From Billgrantia ethanolica (GTDB lineage Bacteria; Pseudomonadota; Gammaproteobacteria; Pseudomonadales; Halomonadaceae), in NCBI RefSeq assembly GCF_021404305.1, contig NZ_JABFTX010000001.1, forward strand, positions 1,178,001-1,242,000: a stretch of DNA of 64,000 nt. The letters run 5' to 3'. A model generated the notes under the pieces. That model saw only the letters and a list, made by a program, of their open reading frames with translations. It did no database searches and was not told the DNA's origin. Position 1 is the first letter of the stretch. Every line of letters starts with the position of its first letter. Positions 57,687 through 64,000 of this stretch are shown here, piece by piece. Both the position numbers and the translations under genes were made by a program.

Positions 57687-57757
57687 TCAGTCAGGGGCGC
57701 CCTCAGTCAGGGGCGCCCTCAATCACAGGGCGCTCAGTCACAGGGCGCTCAGTCACA
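57687..57757. repeat. Short tandem repeats at the lipoprotein 3' end
   Basis: Two copies of CAGTCAGGGGCGCCCT followed by about two and a half copies of a ~15-bp unit CAGTCACAGGGCGCT. The last unit contains the final codons of the lipoprotein (Cys-Asp-stop); the others repeat that ending in the untranslated tail. Confidence 0.8.
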
Positions 57758-58021
57758 GGGGACGACGACGCGACTGGTGTCCTTGGCCCACAGGGTCTGG
57801 CCGTCCGGCGTGGTGCCATGGGAATTCCAGGTTTCGGTGACCTCGACGCAGTAGGTGCCGAGATCCTCGACCTGGCGCTCCGGATCGGCGGGACGATCGT
57901 TGCCGATGCGCATGATATCGGGGTTCTCGCTGGTATAGCGCGGTGCAACGGCATTGCTGCCACAACCTACCAGCAGAGCAGCCACAAGAAACAGGGGCAG
58001 GGCGGAAAATCGCAGTTTCAT
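57749..58021 (-). CDS. Small lipoprotein, paralog B
   Basis: 90 residues from ATG 58021 (the frame extends to 58171, but the lipoprotein signal MKLRFSALPLFLVAALLVGC fixes the start; GAGG upstream). Lipidated Cys20. The mature part closely follows paralog A at 51348-51623: APRYTSENPDIMRIG, TPDGQTLWAKDT, and cysteines in TYCVEV and VVPC. Function unknown; the two are about 6 kb apart with unrelated genes between. Divergent from metG. Confidence 0.75.
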   Translation of the reverse strand: MKLRFSALPLFLVAALLVGCGSNAVAPRYTSENPDIMRIGNDRPADPERQVEDLGTYCVEVTETWNSHGTTPDGQTLWAKDTSRVVVPCD

Positions 58022-58249
58022 CGTATCATCCTCACGAAAGTGAAACGTCATACGTTCGTTTTTTTGGATGATGCGTAACGGGAATGCGTGAGTCCTGTCG
58101 CAGCGGCCCATCCATTGGCCAACGGCGGCGGATACTGTACATGATACCCCAAGCAACCCGTCGCAGGCCAATCCGGCCTCAGCAGATGCAGCGAGATAGG
58201 AAGCCAGCTACAATCCAGGGTCTGTTTTTCTGGGAATATCCGAGCCGAT

Positions 58250-60292
58250 ATGTCGAACAACGCAAGCGCCCCGCGCAAGATCCTGGTCACCAGTGCCCTG
58301 CCCTACGCCAACGGCTCGATCCACCTCGGCCATCTGCTGGAGTACATCCAGACCGATATCTGGGTGCGCTTCCAGAAGAGCCTCGGCAACGAATGCCACT
58401 ATGTGTGTGCCGACGATGCCCACGGTACTGCCATCATGCTGCGCGCCGAGCAGGAGGGGATCAGCTCCGAGGCATTGATCGAGCGCGTCTCCAGGGAGCA
58501 CCAGGACGACTTCGCCACCTTCGGGGTCGCCTTCGACAACTACCACTCGACCCATTCCGAAGAAAACCGCTATTTCAGCGAGCTGATCTACACTCGCCTG
58601 CGCGATGCCGGGCACATCGCCACCCGCGATATCGAGCAGATGTATGATCCGGTGAAGGGCCTGTTCCTGGCCGACCGCTTCATCAAGGGCACCTGCCCCA
58701 AGTGCAAGACCGCCGACCAGTACGGCGACAACTGCGAAGCGTGCGGTGCCACTTACACGCCGGCGGAGCTGATTGATCCGGTATCGGCCATCTCCGGCGC
58801 CACGCCCGAGGTGCGCAGCTCGACCCACTACTTCTTCAAGCTTCCCGACTTTGCCGACTTCCTCAAGCAGTGGACCCGCGGCGGCCACGTGCAGACGCAG
58901 ATCGGCAATAAGCTGCAGGAGTGGTTCGAGTCGGGGCTAAACGAGTGGGACATCTCGCGGGATGCTCCCTATTTCGGCTTCGAGATCCCCGATGCGCCAG
59001 GCAAGTATTTCTACGTCTGGCTCGATGCGCCGATCGGCTACCTGGCCAGCTTCAAGAACCTGTGCGACCGTACCGGCCTCGACTTCGACACCTACTGGAA
59101 GAAAGACTCCGAAGCCGAGGTCTATCACTTCATCGGCAAGGACATCGTCTATTTCCACGCACTGTTCTGGCCTGCCATGCTGCACGGCGCCGACTTCCGC
59201 ACGCCCACGGCGGTGAACTGCCATGGCTTCGTTACCGTCAACGGCGCCAAGATGTCGAAGTCGCGCGGCACCTTCATCAAGGCCGCGACATACGCCGAGC
59301 ATCTGAACCCCGAGTACCTGCGCTACTACTTCGCCGCCAAGCTCACCTCCCGCGTCGACGACCTGGACCTCAACCTGGAAGACTTCGCCGCACGGGTGAA
59401 TGCCGATCTGGTGGGCAAGGTGGTCAACATCGCCAGCCGCTGTGCCGGCTTCGTCAAGAAGCTGGGCGACGGTCGGCTCTCCGCCCACTGCGCCGAGCCG
59501 GAACTGGTGGCACGCTTCATCGCCACCGGCGACGCCATCGCCGAGGACTTCGAGGCGCGTGAGTTCGGCCGGGCCGTGCGCAAGATCATGGAGCTGGCCG
59601 ACGAGGCCAACACCTACATTGCCGACAAGGAGCCGTGGGTACTGGCCAAGCAGGAGGGGCGCGAGCAGGAAGTGCTGGAGATCTGCTCGGTGGGCATCAA
59701 CCTGTTCCGCCAGCTGATGGTCTATCTGGCCCCGGTGGTGCCGGCCATGGCCGAGCAGGCGCGCGAGTTCCTCAGGCTGCCCTCCCTCGACTGGGCGAGC
59801 CGCCATGAGGTCTTGCTGGGACATGAGGTCGCCAAGTTCAAGCCGTTGATGACCCGCGTCGAGCGGGAGAAGATCGATGCCATGATCGAGGCATCGAAGG
59901 AGGACCTGGTGGAAGAACAGAAACTCAAGGAGGCGGCCAAGGGGCCGCTGGCCGAAGATCCCATTGCTGACGAGATCGCCTTCGACGATTTCGCCAAGGT
60001 CGATCTGCGCATCGCACGGATCGCCAAGGCCGAGTATGTCGAGGGGGCCGATAAGCTGCTGCAGCTGACGCTGGATCTGGGCGGTGAAACGCGCAACGTC
60101 TTCGCCGGTATTCGCTCCGCCTACTCACCGGAAGCGCTGGAGGGCCGCCTGACGGTCATGGTGGCCAACCTGGCTCCGCGCAAGATGCGCTTCGGCATGT
60201 CGGAGGGCATGGTACTGGCAGCAGGCAACGACGATGGCATCTACTTGCTCTCGCCCGACTCCGGTGCCGAGCCCGGCCAGCGCGTCCGCTAA
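58250..60292 (+). CDS. metG: Methionyl-tRNA synthetase
   Basis: 680 residues. HIGH motif as HLGH (25-28), KMSKS near 334, and a zinc knuckle [19 protein letters not shown] in the connective region. The C-terminal tRNA-binding (EMAP II-like) dimerisation domain is present ([20 protein letters not shown] onward). Normal long MetG1-type architecture. It stands alone, divergent from lipoprotein B. Confidence 0.98.
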   Translation: MSNNASAPRKILVTSALPYANGSIHLGHLLEYIQTDIWVRFQKSLGNECHYVCADDAHGTAIMLRAEQEGISSEALIERVSREHQDDFATFGVAFDNYHSTHSEENRYFSELIYTRLRDAGHIATRDIEQMYDPVKGLFLADRFIKGTCPKCKTADQYGDNCEACGATYTPAELIDPVSAISGATPEVRSSTHYFFKLPDFADFLKQWTRGGHVQTQIGNKLQEWFESGLNEWDISRDAPYFGFEIPDAPGKYFYVWLDAPIGYLASFKNLCDRTGLDFDTYWKKDSEAEVYHFIGKDIVYFHALFWPAMLHGADFRTPTAVNCHGFVTVNGAKMSKSRGTFIKAATYAEHLNPEYLRYYFAAKLTSRVDDLDLNLEDFAARVNADLVGKVVNIASRCAGFVKKLGDGRLSAHCAEPELVARFIATGDAIAEDFEAREFGRAVRKIMELADEANTYIADKEPWVLAKQEGREQEVLEICSVGINLFRQLMVYLAPVVPAMAEQAREFLRLPSLDWASRHEVLLGHEVAKFKPLMTRVEREKIDAMIEASKEDLVEEQKLKEAAKGPLAEDPIADEIAFDDFAKVDLRIARIAKAEYVEGADKLLQLTLDLGGETRNVFAGIRSAYSPEALEGRLTVMVANLAPRKMRFGMSEGMVLAAGNDDGIYLLSPDSGAEPGQRVR

Positions 60293-60309
60293 GTCCGCGA
60301 GTGTCGAAA

Positions 60310-60348
60310 GCGGTTGGAAGCATACCGGTGAGCCATGCTTTCAACCGC
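60310..60348 (+). terminator. Possible metG terminator hairpin
   Basis: GCGGTTGGAAGCAT, 11-nt loop, ATGCTTTCAACCGC: a 14-bp stem with one G-T pair, 17 bp past the stop. No T tract. Confidence 0.45.
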
Positions 60349-60468
60349 GTTGCAAGGCTAAATTAACTCAAGATTTGTCGTCCAAAGCCGATAGTAATGT
60401 AAGCAATTACCTACACGGTGCCGCTGCCATTCATACCATATCAGCGGTCCATAATACAGGCAGGCTTC

Positions 60469-62073
60469 ATGACGGCTCTCAAAGGCTCACTGCGTAATCG
60501 TTTTCTTCTCTCGCTCTGCGCCGTGCTGTGCCTGGCTTTGCTTGCACTCGTCGCCATCGCGCGCTTTCAGATCATGCCGATTCTACTGGAAGACGAAGAG
60601 GCCTATGCCAGCGCCGAGCTCGACCGAATCGAGCGCGCTCTGGGCGCCGAACTCAATCACATGCGGCGCATGGTGGAAGATTGGGCGCATTGGGACGACA
60701 CCTACGACTTCGTTCAGGGCCTGCAGCCCCAGTACGTCGATTCCAATCTCTACGAGTCGACGCTCGAGACCCTCGATCTCGAGATGATGGTGTTCCTCGA
60801 CGCAAGCAACGAGCCCTATTGGGTCGTGGGCTACAATGAGCACGGTGAATTCGTCTCATGCCCGGGAAGCATGCCCCCATGCGACTGGGCCAGCGCCTCT
60901 ATCGCGTTTCTCAGCCGCTATGTCGCCCAAGGGTTGGACGATGCCACCCACACCTGGCTGCTGGCCGCTCCGGAACTTGCCATGGCCGGCCTCTCGCCGA
61001 TCCATCAGAGCCACCAGGAGACGCCCGCCACCGGCTGGCTGGCCATGGTGCGCCCGCTCAGCGAGCCGTGGATCGAGCAGTTACGCGATACTACCGGCAT
61101 CGAGTTGGAGCTGAGTCCCGTACCCGTACCAGCTCAGGAAAGCGCCGCTCAGATACTAGACCGCACTTCTCCTACGCACATGACGGCGAATCGCCTGATA
61201 CCGGCCCTGCCATCGAGCCACGCCTTGCGTATCGACGCCGCGCTGCCGCGCCAGCGCTATCAGGCTAGCCTGGAAACCTTTCGCTTCGCCCTCTATTGGA
61301 CCAGCGGCGTACTGATCGCCACGCTGCTCATGGTGCTGTGGCTGCTGGAGCGCATGGTGCTCTCACCGCTACGCCAGCTGGCTACCTTCACTCAGAGCCT
61401 TCACCAGGAAGCGGCGCCTCCCGCCATGCCCGTGTCATTGCTGGCGCGTCACGATGAGATCGGCACTCTCTCCCGTGAATTTAGTAACCTGCTCGACCAC
61501 CAGCGCCGGCAGTCGGACTTGCTGCGTGATCTGACGCTGCACGACCCACTGACGGGAGTCGCCAACCGCCGACTGTTCGACCAGCGCCTGACAGAGCTGC
61601 TTGACCACAGCGGCACTCATCAGGGCCATGCTGCCATGATGATCGACATCGACCACTTCAAGCTCTACAACGACCACTACGGTCACCAGGCGGGAGATGT
61701 CTGCCTGGTGACCCTGGCCCAACACATGGAAGCGCAGCTCGAACCGCGAGGATTTCTGGTCGCTCGCACCGGCGGCGAGGAGTTCAGCGTGCTGCTGCCG
61801 AACACCTCGGAAGACGAGGCACTTCGGCTTGCCCGCGAGCTGCTCGAAGCGATAGAAGCACTGGGGCTTGACCACGAGACCTCACCCACCAGTTGCAACG
61901 TGACCGTGAGCATCGGCATTGCCACTCTGCAGGCAAACACGATGGAACCGGGCGATCTCATGCGCGCCGCCGACCAGGCCCTGTACCGGGCCAAGGCCAG
62001 TGGTCGCAATCGAGCAGCGACGTATCGGGCTCTCGACACGACCTTCGGCCCGACCACTACCCTAGATTCCTGA
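60469..62073 (+). CDS. Membrane diguanylate cyclase (CHASE4-HAMP-GGDEF)
   Basis: 534 residues from ATG 60469 (MTALKGSLRNRFLLSLC); ATG 60418 would add 17 residues. Membrane helix near 11-35, a periplasmic CHASE4 domain with the signature EDWAHWDDTYDFVQ, a second helix (YWTSGVLIATLLMVLWLLE), HAMP, and a GGDEF domain with an intact active site RTGGEEFSVL. The inhibitory RxxD site is absent (PRGF occupies it), so no product inhibition is expected. Makes c-di-GMP and could feed the LapD switch, by inference only. Confidence 0.93.
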   Translation: MTALKGSLRNRFLLSLCAVLCLALLALVAIARFQIMPILLEDEEAYASAELDRIERALGAELNHMRRMVEDWAHWDDTYDFVQGLQPQYVDSNLYESTLETLDLEMMVFLDASNEPYWVVGYNEHGEFVSCPGSMPPCDWASASIAFLSRYVAQGLDDATHTWLLAAPELAMAGLSPIHQSHQETPATGWLAMVRPLSEPWIEQLRDTTGIELELSPVPVPAQESAAQILDRTSPTHMTANRLIPALPSSHALRIDAALPRQRYQASLETFRFALYWTSGVLIATLLMVLWLLERMVLSPLRQLATFTQSLHQEAAPPAMPVSLLARHDEIGTLSREFSNLLDHQRRQSDLLRDLTLHDPLTGVANRRLFDQRLTELLDHSGTHQGHAAMMIDIDHFKLYNDHYGHQAGDVCLVTLAQHMEAQLEPRGFLVARTGGEEFSVLLPNTSEDEALRLARELLEAIEALGLDHETSPTSCNVTVSIGIATLQANTMEPGDLMRAADQALYRAKASGRNRAATYRALDTTFGPTTTLDS

Positions 62074-62162
62074 GATGCCCCATACCCTCGGGCGAGGCTC
62101 GGCCAGCCCTCTCGCCCAGGATGACACTCCGAGTGGCACGCCCGTCGGCAATCCGAGGCGTG

Positions 62163-62168
62163 TATAAT
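62163..62168 (+). promoter_or_regulatory. -10 element upstream of the rnfB-like gene
   Basis: Perfect TATAAT 39 bp before the GTG start; no convincing -35 at the right distance. Confidence 0.45.
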
Positions 62169-62206
62169 ACGGCTCCTGGATTCACCGGTGCCCAACAGGA
62201 GTGCAC

Positions 62207-62989
62207 GTGACCCGCGACGCGACGCTGATCGAGGCCATCGACGCCCTGCTGCCCCAGACCCAATGCGGCAAGTGCGGGCACCCGGGCTGCCTTCCCTACG
62301 CCGAGGCCATTGCCCAGGGCGAGGCGATCAACCGCTGCCCGCCCGGCGGCGAGGCCACCGTCGTGCGGCTAGCCGAGCTGACCGGTCAAACCCCGCTCCC
62401 CCTCGAGGAGCCGGCCCAGTTGCCGCTGGCCGCCATGATTCGCGAAGCGGAGTGCATCGGCTGTACCAAGTGCATTCAGGCGTGTCCGGTGGACGCCATT
62501 CTCGGTGCCAGCAAGCGCATGCACAGCGTGATCGCGACGGAGTGTACCGGCTGCGAACTGTGTGTCGCGCCCTGCCCGGTCGATTGCATCGACCTGGTGC
62601 CGCACCCTGAGTGGCAGGCTGCCGGCGACGAAGCCGAGCGCGCGGCCTACCTGGCACGTCGCGCGGAACTGGGTCGCAGGCGCCACGACGCGCGCCGGCA
62701 GCGGTTGGCACGCCTGGAGCGGGAGAAGCGCTTGGAGCGGCAGCGACGCATGATCCGCCGGGAGTCGCAAAGCTCACGTGGCACTGCGAGCACGACACCT
62801 CAGCATCGCCAGCGACAAATGGCGGTCAAGGCGGCCGAACAGGCGGTGCGCAGGGCTCGCATGCAGTTCGAGAGCGCCCAGCGGCGCGATGACCAGGCGG
62901 CCTGTCGCCTGGCCGAGTCTCAGCTCGAACGAGCCAACGCGCTGCTCGAGGAGGCGCGTGCCGCCCTGGCGTCGCCATCGCCACAATGA
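62207..62989 (+). CDS. rnfB: RnfB-like iron-sulfur protein without membrane anchor
   Basis: 260 residues. GTG 62207 is favoured because AGGAG lies 5 bp upstream; GTG 62201 overlaps that site. An N-terminal four-cysteine [4Fe-4S] domain ([17 protein letters not shown] ... NRC) precedes two ferredoxin clusters ([15 protein letters not shown] and [15 protein letters not shown]) and a very basic coiled-coil tail of ~110 residues. Ordinary RnfB/RsxB begins with a transmembrane helix, absent here, and the other rnf genes are not adjacent. It probably transfers electrons, but the partner is unclear. nth follows 28 bp downstream, as at the end of the rsx operon in E. coli. Confidence 0.85.
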   Translation: MTRDATLIEAIDALLPQTQCGKCGHPGCLPYAEAIAQGEAINRCPPGGEATVVRLAELTGQTPLPLEEPAQLPLAAMIREAECIGCTKCIQACPVDAILGASKRMHSVIATECTGCELCVAPCPVDCIDLVPHPEWQAAGDEAERAAYLARRAELGRRRHDARRQRLARLEREKRLERQRRMIRRESQSSRGTASTTPQHRQRQMAVKAAEQAVRRARMQFESAQRRDDQAACRLAESQLERANALLEEARAALASPSPQ

Positions 62990-63017
62990 ACCCTGCCGCC
63001 AAGAACCGGTTACCCCC

Positions 63018-63653
63018 ATGAACGCCCAGAAACGTTACGAGATCTTTTCCCGCCTGCGCGAGCACAACCCCAACCCCACCACGGAGCTGGACTGGAGCAC
63101 TCCCTTCGAGCTGCTCACGGCCGTGCTGCTCTCCGCCCAGGCCACCGACGTGGGGGTCAACAAGGCCACCGCGCGGCTGTTCCCGGTGGCCAACACGCCA
63201 CAAGCGATTCTCGATCTCGGGCTCGATGCGCTCAAGGAACACATCAAGACCATCGGCCTGTACAACACCAAAGCCGAAAACCTGATGAAAACCTGCCGCA
63301 TCCTGGTCGAGCGGCACGGCGGTGAGGTGCCAAGCACCCGGGCCGAGCTCGAGGCACTTCCCGGCGTGGGGCGCAAGACCGCTAACGTGATTCTCAACAC
63401 CGCCTTCGGGCAGCCCACCATGGCGGTGGACACGCACATTTTCCGGGTATCCAACCGTACCCGCATCGCCCCGGGCAAGAACGTGGTCGAGGTCGAGCAG
63501 AAGCTGCTGCGCCACGTGCCCAAGGAATTTCTGCACGACGCCCACCACTGGCTGATCCTGCACGGACGCTACACCTGCGTTGCCCGCCGTCCGCGCTGCG
63601 GCAGCTGCGTGATCGAGGATCTGTGCGAGTACAAGGAGAAGGTGGATATTTGA
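63018..63653 (+). CDS. nth: Endonuclease III
   Basis: 211 residues, the same length as E. coli Nth, from ATG 63018 (MNAQKRYEIFSRLREHNPNP). Helix-hairpin-helix LPGVGRKTANV with catalytic Lys120, Asp138 in AVDTHIF, and the C-terminal [4Fe-4S] cysteines 187, 194, 197 and 203 (Cx6Cx2Cx5C). A base-excision glycosylase/AP lyase for oxidised pyrimidines. Starts 28 bp after the RnfB-like gene and is probably cotranscribed. Confidence 0.98.
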   Translation: MNAQKRYEIFSRLREHNPNPTTELDWSTPFELLTAVLLSAQATDVGVNKATARLFPVANTPQAILDLGLDALKEHIKTIGLYNTKAENLMKTCRILVERHGGEVPSTRAELEALPGVGRKTANVILNTAFGQPTMAVDTHIFRVSNRTRIAPGKNVVEVEQKLLRHVPKEFLHDAHHWLILHGRYTCVARRPRCGSCVIEDLCEYKEKVDI

Positions 63654-63814
63654 GTGTCGTCACATTCGGGAAACACTGCAAAAATTCCTACGCGTGCGAA
63701 CCGCTGCGTTGCGCGGTAGCCCTCCGCCTTAGACGAATGAGGGTTTTGCATAATGGTGCACAGTCAGGGACGATGAAGCGGAAACGACAATAAAACAATA
63801 AGCCGGGCCGAATC

Positions 63815-64000
63815 ATGCCACTACACGACCGCCCCATCGGTGAGCGCATCGAGGCACTGCTCGCCCTTTCGCGCGAGCACGCCGATACCTTCTGCAGCCC
63901 CTCGGCATGGCTGGCCCGCGAGCGCTATCTGGCCAAGCACCCCACCCGGATTCTGGCCATGAAGTGCATGGATGGGCGGATACACCTTCCCCATGCCACC
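63815..64000 (+). CDS. 5' fragment of a protein with a CxDxR motif (carbonic-anhydrase-like?)
   Basis: 62 codons to the window edge, starting MPLHDRPIGERIEALLALSR. The last visible part, RILAMKCMDGRIHLPHAT, has C-M-D-G-R, the CxDxR pattern that supplies a zinc ligand and the Asp-Arg dyad in beta-carbonic anhydrases. The second motif (HxxC) would lie beyond the window, so the assignment is tentative. It is preceded by a 161-bp gap after nth in which I see no clear promoter or terminator. Confidence 0.55.
   Translation, partial: MPLHDRPIGERIEALLALSREHADTFCSPSAWLARERYLAKHPTRILAMKCMDGRIHLPHAT

Noticed and set aside
60446-60458. GCGGTCCATAATA before the diguanylate cyclase as a fourth copy of the adhesin motif
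   Set aside because: Only one half-site fits and a base is inserted; the spacing and second half-site are missing.

Overview
The window is GC-rich and comes from a gammaproteobacterium, most probably Halomonas or a close relative in the Halomonadaceae. This rests on protein resemblance, the gene order gyrA-serC-pheA-tyrA/aroA, and the acidic tails and surface proteins typical of a moderate halophile. No rRNA, tRNA, CRISPR array, transposase or integrase was seen.

Layout. 1-6558 (minus strand): gyrA, then serC, pheA and a fused tyrA-aroA that runs off the left edge (aromatic amino acids and serine/pyridoxine). 6757-10677: a hotdog thioesterase (-), then rdgC, a PlsC-type acyltransferase and a CDF metal transporter as an overlapping plus-strand operon. 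10686-19389 (-): a type VI secretion effector operon of vgrG, a DUF4123 adaptor, a 1205-residue VasX-like effector with a hydrophobic C-terminal half, and two tandem paralogous membrane proteins. The paralogs share nearly identical C-terminal halves but have different membrane segments, and are the best candidates for immunity proteins. All junctions overlap or nearly touch.

19627-41312 is a nearly self-contained Lap-type adhesion system. It holds lapG (periplasmic protease) and lapD (degenerate GGDEF-EAL receptor) on plus. On minus are two LapG-cleavable RTX adhesins (928 and 2853 residues) and an operon encoding an outer-membrane TolC protein fused to OmpA-like and SPOR domains, the LapB ATPase, the LapC adaptor and a LuxR-type regulator with a degenerate receiver. 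An 18-bp motif, TATTGGACnnTrGkACAr, occurs upstream of both adhesin genes and upstream of the secretion operon, each time about 20 bp from a -10-like hexamer. I propose it as an operator of a local regulon, possibly read by the LuxR protein.

41756-64000 is mostly housekeeping: a small unknown protein, thiI, a class A penicillin-binding protein with a large insertion, an RND efflux pair, two paralogous small lipoproteins, an unknown membrane protein, polB, mepA, an exported alpha/beta hydrolase, metG, a CHASE4-GGDEF diguanylate cyclase, a solitary RnfB-like ferredoxin, nth, and the start of a protein with a CxDxR motif.

How the pieces fit: the cyclase could supply c-di-GMP to LapD, which would hold LapG off the adhesins exported through the adjacent type I system. 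The neighbouring type VI module would serve contact-dependent competition in the same surface-attached state. This functional link is inference from gene order and known families.
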